Below are positions 21,963-30,115 of a DNA stretch of 64,000 bases, one piece after another. Below the pieces are notes generated by a model. It ran no database searches, was not told where the DNA came from, and worked only from the letters and a program-made list of their open reading frames with translations. The translations under genes were made by a program, and so were the position numbers. The stretch is from Gluconobacter vitians (GTDB taxonomy: Bacteria > Pseudomonadota > Alphaproteobacteria > Acetobacterales > Acetobacteraceae). The stretch lies in contig NZ_JABCQG010000012.1 in NCBI RefSeq assembly GCF_015244565.1, forward strand, positions 1 to 64,000, read 5' to 3'. How positions within the stretch are numbered: the stretch's first letter is position 1; each line of letters begins with the position of its first letter.

Positions 21963-23813
21963 GTGGATGACGATTCCGGTTCTTTCCCCACGGGTCACAT
22001 GCTCGATGCCGACCGGCTCGAACAGGGGCGCGACCGTCGTCGTGCCGAATCGGCCCGCCCTCGCATTGGGACGGGGTTCGTCGAATCGCTTCGGACCTTC
22101 TGGGTGCAGGTTCTGAACCGCCTGAAGCCGCGCCCGCTGTCGGAGATTTCTTTCTCCCGCCGGCGTCTGGCTTCACCGCTTCTGGTGCGGATCCTGCTGC
22201 TCAATGCCCTGCCGCTCGCGCTTCTGGCTGTCACGCTGCTGTTTCTGGACCAGTTCCAGAACGGCCTGCTGGAAACCGACGTCAACGCCCTGCGCGAGCA
22301 GGCCCATATCTATGCTGGCGCGCTCGGCCAGTCCGCCGTCCGGGTTGCGGCCCATGCGCCCGGCCATCCGGCGCCCGGTGGAAATCTGGAACTGGATGTC
22401 GCGCAGGCCCGTCCGCTTCTGGCCAGCCTGACCGAACCAAGTCCCAATGCCCATGCTCTGCTGTTCGATCCGGATGGCAAACTCGTTGTGGACAGCCGCA
22501 CGGCCTCACGCCGCAAGCAGGATCACACGGCGCCCGATGCGGTCGATGGCGGATCCTGGCAGCCGCCCCGGAACAATATCCTCGAAAGCTTCTATGACTG
22601 GCTGCTGTCGCTCCTGCCGCTGACCTCCAGCGAGGAAGTGACGCTCGACACCAACGACACCGCCATGGACGGCCCGCATGATGCGCAGCCGCTCCATTCG
22701 CAGGCCGAGCTGCCGCCTTTCATCCGGCGCACCAAGGACCATCAGCTTGTCGTGACAGTCGTGGAGCCTGTCGTGCGCGATGGTGTAACGGTTGGCGAGA
22801 TCCAGCTCACCCGTCACGCGCCGGAAGTGGACCGCACGCTTTTTGCCGTCCGCTCCTCGATCCTGTCGCTGGTGCTGGCGGCGCTGGTCGTGACGGTGCT
22901 GCTATCGTGGTATCTGTCGCTCACGATCGCCCGCCCGCTGCTGACGCTGGCGCGTGCGTCCAACGACATGCGCGAGACGGATGGCCGCAAGGACCTCGTG
23001 CCCGAGCGGCTGCTGGCCCGGCGTGACGAAATCGGCGTTCTGGCCCGCTCGCTCCGGGGCAGTGCGCTGGCGCTCTGGGCGCGGATGGACGACATCGAAC
23101 GCTTTGCCGCCGATGTCAGCCACGAGATCAAGAATCCGCTCTCCTCCATCCGCTCGGCGATCGAGACCCTGCCACGCATTCAGATCGCTGAACGGCGCGA
23201 ACGGTTGCTGGGCATCATCAACAGCGACGTCAAACGGCTCGACCGCCTGATTACGGACATTTCCGACGCCAGCCGCATTGACGCGGAACTCTCCCGCGTG
23301 CGTCCCGAACCCGTTTCGGTCGTCGCCCTTCTGTCCATTCTGGCGGAAATGCATCAGACGACGCGCCGTGAAAATGATCCTGTTCTGCGTCTCGATGTCC
23401 GCGATCAGGACCCGCCGCTGAAGGCGCTGGCCGTGGAGGACCGTCTGGTGCAGGTGCTGCGCAATCTGATCGGCAATGCGGTGTCGTTCTCGCCGCCAAA
23501 GGGCATCATCGCCCTGCATGCCAGCGCGCGCGACATTGCCGGGGAAGGACCCGGGACCGGCAGCGTGGTGGAAATCACCATCACCGATCAGGGTCCCGGC
23601 ATCCCGCCCGGAAAGCTCGACAGCATTTTTGACCGTTTCTATTCAGAGCGGCCCCAGACCGAAAACTTCGGCCAGCATTCCGGACTCGGCCTCGCGATCA
23701 GCCGGCAGATCATTCACGCCCTGCGCGGCAGCCTGTTCGCCGAGAACCGGATGGATGCGTCCGGGGCGATCCGTGGGGCCTGTTTCGTGGTGCGGCTCCC
23801 GCGCGCGCCCTGA
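21963..23813 (+). CDS. chvG: ChvG-like sensor histidine kinase
   Basis: 616 residues, GTG start 6 bases after the chvI stop. An N-terminal cytoplasmic part is followed by membrane helices at about 74-96 and 299-320 around a large periplasmic domain. Then come a HAMP domain, the phosphoacceptor H387 (FAADVSHEIKNPLSSIRSAIETL) and an HATPase_c domain with NLIGNAVSFSPP and ITDQGPGIPPGKLDSIFDRFY. The long periplasmic domain with an acidic insert (about 215-245) matches ChvG/ExoS-type sensors of acid or envelope stress. It forms an operon with chvI. Confidence 0.92.
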   Translation: MDDDSGSFPTGHMLDADRLEQGRDRRRAESARPRIGTGFVESLRTFWVQVLNRLKPRPLSEISFSRRRLASPLLVRILLLNALPLALLAVTLLFLDQFQNGLLETDVNALREQAHIYAGALGQSAVRVAAHAPGHPAPGGNLELDVAQARPLLASLTEPSPNAHALLFDPDGKLVVDSRTASRRKQDHTAPDAVDGGSWQPPRNNILESFYDWLLSLLPLTSSEEVTLDTNDTAMDGPHDAQPLHSQAELPPFIRRTKDHQLVVTVVEPVVRDGVTVGEIQLTRHAPEVDRTLFAVRSSILSLVLAALVVTVLLSWYLSLTIARPLLTLARASNDMRETDGRKDLVPERLLARRDEIGVLARSLRGSALALWARMDDIERFAADVSHEIKNPLSSIRSAIETLPRIQIAERRERLLGIINSDVKRLDRLITDISDASRIDAELSRVRPEPVSVVALLSILAEMHQTTRRENDPVLRLDVRDQDPPLKALAVEDRLVQVLRNLIGNAVSFSPPKGIIALHASARDIAGEGPGTGSVVEITITDQGPGIPPGKLDSIFDRFYSERPQTENFGQHSGLGLAISRQIIHALRGSLFAENRMDASGAIRGACFVVRLPRAP

Positions 23814-23948
23814 CGCCGGAATCCGCTCCGGCACCTGAACGGTGATGGCTGGCCCGGATTCCACCCCGTCTATCACGCCCGGTCCGAGCGTAGCCGCAAA
23901 AGGCAGCGCAAGGACCAGTACTGGCAGAAGATGTCGGGACATGGCCAT
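23643..23948 (-). CDS. Possible small exported protein overlapping chvG on the opposite strand
   Basis: The ATG at 23946-23948 overlaps the stop of the UrcA-family gene in a TGATG arrangement. The first 25 residues (MAMSRHLLPVLVLALPFAATLG) look like a signal peptide. The frame stays open to 23643 but its last 170 bases are antisense to the chvG 3' end, where the shadow composition of a GC-rich gene can keep frames open by chance. Included because of the coupled start; real status uncertain. Confidence 0.25.
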   Translation of the reverse strand: MAMSRHLLPVLVLALPFAATLGPGVIDGVESGPAITVQVPERIPASGRAREPHHETGPTDRPGRIHPVLGEQAAAQGVNDLPADREAESGMLAEVFGLGPL

Positions 23949-24307
23949 CACTTCCGGGCGGAAAGAGCAAGAAGTACATGTCCGTTCCGGCGCCGGGTGC
24001 GCTGCTGGTCCCGCAGGTCGTACAGGCTGTCGCGGGCGTTGGAAGCGGCATCCTGCTCGCAGTCGGTCACATCACTCGTGAACAGCCAGTTCTCATCCTG
24101 AAGCTGCTGACAGACGGCATGGGAGGCCTGACGGATCTTTTTCGTGGCTGCGTCCCAGTCCTGTGCGGAATTCAGATCCAGCGACGAGAGGTCGATTTCA
24201 GTGCTGGCTGTGCCCAAATCAGCGGGGCGGCCCTGAGCCGTCTGGAGCGGCAGGGCAATGCTGGCGACAGACAGGGTGCAGATCAGCAGGGTGGAAAAAC
24301 GGGTCAT
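23948..24307 (-). CDS. UrcA-family secreted protein
   Basis: 119 residues from ATG 24307. A signal peptide (TRFSTLLICTLSVASIALPLQTAQG) is followed by STEIDLSSLDLNSAQDWDAATKKIRQASHAVC and a second Cys in VTDCEQDAASNARDS. The strand, the WD...RI..A...C helix and the paired cysteines match the UrcA family (a small periplasmic family of unknown function, first noted in Caulobacter-related bacteria). It lies opposite to the chvG and PTS genes. An ATG 54 bases upstream gives a charged extension that would spoil the signal peptide. Confidence 0.65.
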   Translation of the reverse strand: MTRFSTLLICTLSVASIALPLQTAQGRPADLGTASTEIDLSSLDLNSAQDWDAATKKIRQASHAVCQQLQDENWLFTSDVTDCEQDAASNARDSLYDLRDQQRTRRRNGHVLLALSARK

Positions 24308-24477
24308 GGCACAAAGCTCCTGAAGAAAATTCCGACGCTTCTGGCGTCTGGAAATCTTCAATGCAGGAAGCGTGCCAGTTCTGAATTTCCAGTCTGGAAA
24401 ACTGTTTCAGAATCGTCCTGAAACCAGTTTTCTGATAAAAATAGTATTTCAGACCACACAGTGGCGGATCATGCCGA

Positions 24478-24828
24478 TTATTCGTGTGGTGTGGCGGTCA
24501 GGCTCAGGGCAATGCGCTGTTCGGGGAGGGGGAAGCGCTGCACGATCCGCAGGGTCAGTGCGGGTCTCGCCGATGCCAGCGCCTCGTTCAGGGCGGCCTG
24601 ACACTGGCTGAAAGTCTGGCCTTCCCGGATCATGGCGGCGACGTGCCGGGTATGGTCGAGGGTCAGGCCATGATCGGCAAGAGCCAGTGAAATGGCGGAG
24701 AGAGCGGCCTGACATTCATCCGACAGACGTCCGGGACGTTCCCCGTCCGGGCTGAATCCACTGAAATCAGTGCAGGTGACTTCGTCTCCATGTACGGTGA
24801 CGCTTTGGTGTGGGGAGGATGCGCCCAT
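24478..24828 (-). CDS. RidA/YjgF-like protein, divergent
   Basis: About 116 residues from ATG 24828. The order of strands and helices matches the YER057c/YjgF/RidA fold: VTCTDFSGFSPDG, ECQAALSAISLALADHGLTLDHTRHVAAMI, FSQCQAALNEALASARPALTLRIVQRFPLPEQRIALSLTA. The Arg in the ARPA segment would align with the catalytic Arg of RidA. RidA enzymes hydrolyse reactive enamine/imine intermediates, but this relative is divergent and its substrate is unknown. The 170 bases between it and the UrcA gene hold no gene. Confidence 0.6.
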   Translation of the reverse strand: MGASSPHQSVTVHGDEVTCTDFSGFSPDGERPGRLSDECQAALSAISLALADHGLTLDHTRHVAAMIREGQTFSQCQAALNEALASARPALTLRIVQRFPLPEQRIALSLTATPHE

Positions 24829-24920
24829 AGTGGTTCGTAGTCCTGATCCATGCCAGAGGTCCGTCATGCCCCTGTCCGACCCAAGGTCTTAGTCCGCTCC
24901 CGTGGAGGTCGCAATCCGTC

Positions 24921-25382
24921 ATGTCCGTGCTGTCTGCTTCGTCTGAGGGTTCGGTCCATGCGTCCTGTGTGGCGTGGAACGGGGAAGGCGTCCTGATTTC
25001 CGGCCCTTCGGGTTCGGGGAAATCGGAACTTGCGCTGCGGCTGATGGATGCGGGATTTGACCTCGTGGCGGATGACCGGGTGATGCTGGATGGCACTCTT
25101 GCTTCGGCCCCTGAACGGCTTGCCGGACTGATCGAAGTCCGGGGGGTCGGAATTCTCCGGACACCTTTTGTCATAAATGCGAGGGTCCGTTTGCGGGTCT
25201 GTCTGGGGGAGGGGCAGCCCCGTCTGCCCGAGCCGTGCCGGGACCCCTGGACGGGAGCGGTCATGCTGCGTCTGGAGCCCGGTTTTCCGGGAATGGTGGC
25301 GCGGATCAGGGCGGCGCTGAAGGCCTGCTGCGGGGTTTATGGCTGGGTCGCCGGAGCGGGAGAAAATGTTGCGGAAACGTGA
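24921..25382 (+). CDS. hprK: HPr kinase/phosphorylase, short alphaproteobacterial form
   Basis: 153 residues, only the C-terminal catalytic half of a Gram-positive HprK, as usual in alphaproteobacteria. It has H13 (SVHASCVAW), Walker A GPSGSGKS (28-35), the ADD motif (50-52) and the signature EVRGVGI (72-78). It should phosphorylate or dephosphorylate the regulatory serine of HPr (S56 of the ptsH product at 26849). Immediately downstream are rapZ, the EIIA gene, ptsH and ptsI on the same strand. Confidence 0.93.
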   Translation: MSVLSASSEGSVHASCVAWNGEGVLISGPSGSGKSELALRLMDAGFDLVADDRVMLDGTLASAPERLAGLIEVRGVGILRTPFVINARVRLRVCLGEGQPRLPEPCRDPWTGAVMLRLEPGFPGMVARIRAALKACCGVYGWVAGAGENVAET

Positions 25383-25431
25383 AGGTGCGAAATAGTTCCG
25401 CACAAAAAGAAAAACGGCTAGAGTGTGGCAC

Positions 25432-26397
25432 ATGGCATCGGCGAACCATCCCGAGTCTGGCTCTTTATCCGAATATGGTCATGGTTCCCGCCGGATCCTG
25501 ATCGTAACGGGTCTGTCCGGAGCGGGAAAATCATCCATATTGCGGGTTCTGGAAGATCTGGGTCATGAGGTCGTGGATAACCCACCCCTGAACCTGATCC
25601 AGGCGCTCGCGTCACGGGCCGGGCAGAATCTGGCCATCGGGATCGACGTCCGCAGTCGCGGGTTCGAAGCGTCCCGCGTACTGGAAGAGCTTGAACGCCT
25701 GCGACTTCTGCCGGACTGCTCGGTCCAGCTTCTTTACGCCACTGCCGAGCCCGAAATCCTCCTTCGCCGCTTCACCGCCACCCGCCGCCGCCATCCTCTG
25801 GTCACCAGCGGCACCATCCTTCCCGGAATCGAACAGGAAACCGCACTTCTGGCGCCGCTGCGGGCCAATGCGGATCTGGTCATCGACACGTCTGACCTGC
25901 CATCCCCCGAACTGCGCCAGTTGATCGAGACGCGCTTTGGCAGCACAGGCGGGGAAGGGCTGACGGTTGCGCTGATGTCCTTTGCCTATCCATCAGGTCT
26001 GCCGCGCGAGGCGGACATGGTTTTTGATGCACGTTTCCTGCGCAATCCCCATTATGATCCGGCCCTTCAGCCCATGACCGGGCTGGACGAGGCGGTGGTG
26101 CAGTACGTGAAGTCGGACCCGGCTTATTCAGCGTTTTTCGGCCATATCCAGAGCCTGCTGGAGCTTGTGCTTCCCCGTTTCGTGGCGGAAGGCAAGAAAT
26201 ACGCGACCATTGCCATCGGATGCAGCGGCGGCCGTCACCGCTCGGTGACGATCGTGGAAGAACTGGCGCGTATCCTTCCGAAAACTATGCCGGTCGGACC
26301 AATGATGGTCCTGCACCGTGAACTTGCCCGCAAGGGTCTGGCGTCCTGGCGCTGGGCCGTACCTCCCCAGGATTCCTCACAGGACAGAACGGTATGA
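25432..26397 (+). CDS. rapZ: RapZ-family P-loop protein (YvcJ-like)
   Basis: 321 residues from ATG 25432; GTG 25423 is an alternative. Walker A is VTGLSGAGKSSILRVLEDLGHEVVDN. The C-terminal RNA-binding/regulatory domain carries IAIGCSGGRHRSVTIVEELA. In enterobacteria RapZ controls glucosamine-6-phosphate synthase through small RNAs; in alphaproteobacteria the function is unclear but the position between hprK and the EIIA gene is conserved. The stop overlaps the EIIA start (ATGA). Confidence 0.93.
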   Translation: MASANHPESGSLSEYGHGSRRILIVTGLSGAGKSSILRVLEDLGHEVVDNPPLNLIQALASRAGQNLAIGIDVRSRGFEASRVLEELERLRLLPDCSVQLLYATAEPEILLRRFTATRRRHPLVTSGTILPGIEQETALLAPLRANADLVIDTSDLPSPELRQLIETRFGSTGGEGLTVALMSFAYPSGLPREADMVFDARFLRNPHYDPALQPMTGLDEAVVQYVKSDPAYSAFFGHIQSLLELVLPRFVAEGKKYATIAIGCSGGRHRSVTIVEELARILPKTMPVGPMMVLHRELARKGLASWRWAVPPQDSSQDRTV

Positions 26398-26834
26398 TCG
26401 GACTGATGCTGGTAACGCATGGACGTCTTGGCGATGTCCTGCTGGAAACGCTGGTCCATGTCGTGGGGCCGCAGGCACAGGTGGGTGTGGTCGGTGTGGC
26501 GGATGATGATGATCCCGCCATGCTGCGTCCGGCGGCCGAACGCCTGCTCCATCGGCTCGATACCGGCGAGGGCGTGCTGCTGCTGACGGATATTTTCGGC
26601 AGTTCGCCATCCAATCTGGCGCTGTCCCTGCGGGAGCCGGGACATGTCGAGGTCGTCTCGGGCGTGAACGTGCCGATGCTGGTCAAGCTGGCGAAAACGC
26701 GGCGGGATCTGGATCTTGCAGGCTGCGTGGAAAAGGCCACAATGGCGGGGCGGAAGTACATCGCCGTGGCGTCGCAGCTTCCCGATCCCTGCCTCCATGG
26801 AGGGCCGCGTGCCTGTACGCTGCCTGTTCATTGA
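26394..26834 (+). CDS. PTS EIIA component, mannose/fructose family
   Basis: 146 residues. The phosphorylated histidine is H9 in MIGLMLVTHGRLGDVLL. DIFGSSPSNLALS and GVNVPMLVKLAKTR are typical of ManX-type EIIA domains. No EIIB or EIIC is present nearby, so it probably acts as a regulatory end point of a phospho-chain from EI through HPr rather than in sugar uptake. The start overlaps the rapZ stop by 4 bases. Confidence 0.92.
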   Translation: MIGLMLVTHGRLGDVLLETLVHVVGPQAQVGVVGVADDDDPAMLRPAAERLLHRLDTGEGVLLLTDIFGSSPSNLALSLREPGHVEVVSGVNVPMLVKLAKTRRDLDLAGCVEKATMAGRKYIAVASQLPDPCLHGGPRACTLPVH

Positions 26835-26848
26835 ATTGAGTTCACTGA

Positions 26849-27148
26849 ATGAGCGATACGACCCTTTCTTCCGCGACCGTTGCCCCCCGCACCGTCTCCA
26901 TTGTCAATCATTTGGGCCTTCATGCCCGGCCCGCCGCCAAGATCGTCACCACAGCCGAGCGTTTTGACGCCGAGACCACGATCGCCCATGGCTCCAATGT
27001 CGTCTCCGCCCTGTCGATCATGGGACTGATGATGCTGGGCGCCGGTGAGGGCCAGACCGTCACACTCCGCGCCCATGGCCCGCAGGCCGAACAGGCGCTG
27101 GATGCTCTGGAAGCCCTGATCGCAGACGGGTTTGGTGAGCGTGACTGA
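26849..27148 (+). CDS. ptsH: Phosphocarrier protein HPr
   Basis: 99 residues. The active-site H25 is in NHLGLHARPAAK, and S56 (VSALSIMGLMML) is the position phosphorylated by HPr kinase. An N-terminal tail of about 12 residues before VSIVNHLG is longer than in E. coli HPr. Both phospho-sites are intact, consistent with the hprK gene nearby. It overlaps the ptsI start. Confidence 0.95.
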   Translation: MSDTTLSSATVAPRTVSIVNHLGLHARPAAKIVTTAERFDAETTIAHGSNVVSALSIMGLMMLGAGEGQTVTLRAHGPQAEQALDALEALIADGFGERD

Positions 27149-29012
27149 ACCGTCCTCAAGACCGTCCCGAAGCCGCTCTTCCCGTTCCTCCCGCCGCAGC
27201 ACACGTTCCGGCGTTTTCCTTCAGGGCAAGGCCATCACGCCCGGTCTGGGACTTGGGCCCGCCGGGCGGGTTGAGGAACTGCCCCTTCCCGATATCACCG
27301 AACGCTACAGCGCCATCGGGCCGGAAGCGGAAAATATCCGTCTGGACGAGGCCATTGCCCGGGCCTTCCATCAGATTGAGAAAATGCGGGACCGGCTTGT
27401 CGGACTGCCGGAAGAAGGTCGCGAGGAAATTGCGTCCCTTCTGACGGTTTATGAGCGGATGCTCGGCCCCTCTCGGCTGGTCCGTCAGGTCCGTGGTCGC
27501 ATTGCGGACGAGGGACTGTGTGCCGAAGCGGCCGTTTCGGAGGTCACGCAGGAACTGGCGTTGCAGGTCTCGCGCATGGCGCAGGCTGTGGCGCGCGAGA
27601 ACAACACGCAGGAAGCCGACGCCAATCTGCGTCTGGCGGGTGAGTTCGAGGAAATCGGCCGCCGCCTCGTTCGGAACCTGACCGGCATTTCCTATCGCGC
27701 GTTTTCCAGCCTGCCGCCTGGCTCCGTTCTGGTGGCCGAGCAGCTCCGTCCGGCCGATGTCGCCATGATCGACCCGGCCCGGATTGCGGCCGTGGTGACG
27801 CAGGGCGGTGGTGGGGCCGATCACACGGCCATCCTGCTGCGCGCGCTCGACATTCCCGCCATCCTGGCCGTGCCGAACCTCATGGCGCAGGTGCAGGAAG
27901 GCGAGATGGTGGTCGTGGACGGGCATCTAGGCACCGTCACGCTCTCCCCCAACGAGACCGAACTGCGTCTGGCGACGGAAGCGGCGCAGCGGGAAGTCAA
28001 GGAAAAGCGGGCTTTCGGACGCCTCAAGCGCCTCCCGGCCCAGCTCCAGAGCGGCGAGGACATCGAACTTTCAGCCAATCTGGAACTGCCGGCAGAACTG
28101 CCGATGCTGATGCGCAACGGCGCCAAGGGCATCGGTCTGCTGCGCAGTGAATTCCTGTTCGGCGAACGCGAGGACCTGCCTGACGAAGACGGTCAGACCG
28201 AGGCCTATCGCGCCATTGTCCAGGCGATGGACGGCCGGCCCGTCACGATCCGCGTGCTGGACTGGGGCGGCGAGAAGGGCCGTGCCTGTATGCGCAGACT
28301 TGGGCTGGCGGAGCAGGTTGCGGATGGCGACAATCCCGCGCTGGGTCTGCGGGGGATACGGCTTCTGCTCCGGGTACCGGATGTTCTTGAAACGCAGTTC
28401 GCCGCCATCCTGCGCGCGGCCGAACCGGAAGAAGGCGTTGCCATCGGCCCGGTGCGGGTCCTGCTGCCCATGGTCACGTCTTCGGACGAGATCGTGAGTG
28501 CACGGGAGATCTATGATCGGGTAGTACGGCGCCTGAAGCGCAAAGGACATGCGCTTCCCGATCCGCTGCCGCCCTTAGGGATCATGGTCGAGACGCCGGC
28601 TGCGGCACTCACGGTGGACACACTGGCCAGACATGCCGATTTCATGGCGCTCGGGACCAATGACCTGACGATGTACACACTCGCCGTGGACCGCGCGGAT
28701 TCCATGGTGGCAGACCGCTACAGCCCGCTTCATCCCGGCGTCCTGCGTTTGATTGCAGCGGCGGCGGATTCGGCGCTCCGGGCGCGCCGTCCGATCTCGG
28801 TCTGCGGGGAAATGGCATCCGATCCGCGGGTTGTGGGGCTGCTGATCGGTCTGGGTCTGCGGTCCTTTTCCATGAACTCCGCGTCTTTGCCGCGTGTGAA
28901 GCGGCTGATCCGGACCCTTACGCTCGAAGACTGTGACCAGCTGCGCCGGCAGGTCATGCTGGAAACCGACCCACTCGTGATCCGCGATCTGGTGCGGCAG
29001 TTCGCAACCTGA
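27135..29012 (+). CDS. ptsI: PTS enzyme I (phosphoenolpyruvate-protein phosphotransferase)
   Basis: About 625 residues. EI transfers phosphate from PEP to HPr. Residues about 28-150 form the HPr-binding part. The phosphohistidine is H231, numbered from TTG 27132, in GGGGADHTAILLRALDIPA. The PEP-binding barrel has VTIRVLDWGGEKG, GIRLLL and the late CGEMASDP motif. It lacks an NtrI-type GAF domain, so it is the sugar-type EI, not PtsP. The N-terminus holds an odd Ser/Arg-rich stretch (residues 7-27). Start choices are TTG 27132, GTG 27135 and GTG 27141, all overlapping the ptsH end. Confidence 0.95.
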   Translation: MSVTEPSSRPSRSRSSRSSRRSTRSGVFLQGKAITPGLGLGPAGRVEELPLPDITERYSAIGPEAENIRLDEAIARAFHQIEKMRDRLVGLPEEGREEIASLLTVYERMLGPSRLVRQVRGRIADEGLCAEAAVSEVTQELALQVSRMAQAVARENNTQEADANLRLAGEFEEIGRRLVRNLTGISYRAFSSLPPGSVLVAEQLRPADVAMIDPARIAAVVTQGGGGADHTAILLRALDIPAILAVPNLMAQVQEGEMVVVDGHLGTVTLSPNETELRLATEAAQREVKEKRAFGRLKRLPAQLQSGEDIELSANLELPAELPMLMRNGAKGIGLLRSEFLFGEREDLPDEDGQTEAYRAIVQAMDGRPVTIRVLDWGGEKGRACMRRLGLAEQVADGDNPALGLRGIRLLLRVPDVLETQFAAILRAAEPEEGVAIGPVRVLLPMVTSSDEIVSAREIYDRVVRRLKRKGHALPDPLPPLGIMVETPAAALTVDTLARHADFMALGTNDLTMYTLAVDRADSMVADRYSPLHPGVLRLIAAAADSALRARRPISVCGEMASDPRVVGLLIGLGLRSFSMNSASLPRVKRLIRTLTLEDCDQLRRQVMLETDPLVIRDLVRQFAT

Positions 29013-29068
29013 CGCCGTTTGCGCGCGCTCTCTCGGCAAAGCGCGATCGGGATGCCATATTGAGCGCC

Positions 29069-29623
29069 ATGCCGGATTCTGCTGCCATTGCTGACGCCCT
29101 GACCTTTTCGCCCGAGGTCACCCAACGCCTCGACCGCACGGCCGAATGGTGCCAGCGCAACGGGCAGCGCCTGACGGAGACGCGGCGGCAGGTGCTGGGC
29201 CTGATCCTGTCCAGCGAGAAGCCGTCCGGAGCCTATGATCTTCTGGCCAGACTGCGCCCCGCCCATCCAAAAGCCGCGCCCCCCACGGTTTACCGGGCGC
29301 TGGATTTCCTGCTGGAGCACAGTCTGATCCACCGTCTGGAACGGTTGAGCGCCTTTGTCGGCTGCTCCCATGCAGTGGAATGTCCGCATGGCTGCAATCA
29401 CCATGACGAAGGCGGAATGCACCGCGCGCAGTTCCTGATCTGCCGCGGCTGTGACCGGGCCTGGGAACTGGAGCAGGAAACCATTGCTCCGATCCTGACC
29501 CGTGCAGCGCAGGGCATGGGGTTCCGGGCCGAAGCGGCCACCGTGGAAATTGAAGGCCTGTGCGCGGACTGCCAGAAGGCAGGTGTCACGCCGGCGCGCC
29601 GCCCGAAAACCGCAGCAGGCTGA
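29069..29623 (+). CDS. zur: Fur-family zinc regulator, Zur-like
   Basis: 184 residues from ATG 29069 (TTG 29060 also in frame). The winged helix includes RLTETRRQVLGLILSSEKPSGAYDLLARL and PPTVYRALDFLLEHSLIHRLERL, the last being typical of Zur. The C-terminal half is rich in metal ligands: GCSHAVECPHGCNHHDE, QFLICRGCD and GLCADC; the CxxC pairs are the structural zinc site. It probably represses zinc-uptake genes when zinc is bound. None of its expected targets (znuABC) is in the window, and no clear Zur box was seen. Confidence 0.9.
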   Translation: MPDSAAIADALTFSPEVTQRLDRTAEWCQRNGQRLTETRRQVLGLILSSEKPSGAYDLLARLRPAHPKAAPPTVYRALDFLLEHSLIHRLERLSAFVGCSHAVECPHGCNHHDEGGMHRAQFLICRGCDRAWELEQETIAPILTRAAQGMGFRAEAATVEIEGLCADCQKAGVTPARRPKTAAG

Positions 29624-29628
29624 GACGG

Positions 29629-30084
29629 ATGGGCCGCCGTCGTTCCCCGTCGTCGGCATCCCTGTTCGAGCATCTGCCGAAATCCCGCCGCGAACGTCCG
29701 GAGACTGCTCCCACCCGCAGACCTGCCGCTCCACCGGAACAGCCCGACCTGCTCGGCTGGACGCCTCCGCCAACACATCTTCCCGCTGCGGATGTCGAAG
29801 CCAGCTTTCTGAACCCTGTCGGGTTCCGTCCGCCCGCAGGCGAGGCGTTTGTCTATCATCTGACGGATGTTACCACCGCCCGGAACTTCGTGCGGGATGG
29901 TCTGCCGCTGGCGGACGGCCTCATGTTCCGGACGGCTGCGCATCTTGCGGAAGATCTGGCGCATGTTTCGGCTGTTGATGACATGGGCGTGGTGCGGGTC
30001 CGCCGCCGCCTGATCCACCCCTGGCTGACGGAGGATCGCCAGGATGGCCGTCCGTGCTATGTGCTCGGCCCGGAACCGTCATGA
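29629..30084 (+). CDS. Uncharacterised protein with a possible ADP-ribosyltransferase-like core
   Basis: 151 residues from ATG 29629, 5 bases after the zur stop. The N-terminal 55 are basic and Pro-rich, likely disordered. The core 70-150 reads FVYHLTDVTTARNFVRDGLPLADGLMF followed by AAHLAEDLAHVSAVDDMGVVRVRRRL and a final strand. The H-x-T...GL pattern is reminiscent of the opening of several ART-fold families (DarT, KptA, DUF952-like), but the similarity is weak and the fold is inferred. No function is claimed. It probably shares a transcript with zur. Confidence 0.7.
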   Translation: MGRRRSPSSASLFEHLPKSRRERPETAPTRRPAAPPEQPDLLGWTPPPTHLPAADVEASFLNPVGFRPPAGEAFVYHLTDVTTARNFVRDGLPLADGLMFRTAAHLAEDLAHVSAVDDMGVVRVRRRLIHPWLTEDRQDGRPCYVLGPEPS

Positions 30085-30115
30085 CAGACACCACGAGAAA
30101 CAGGGGAACAATCAA

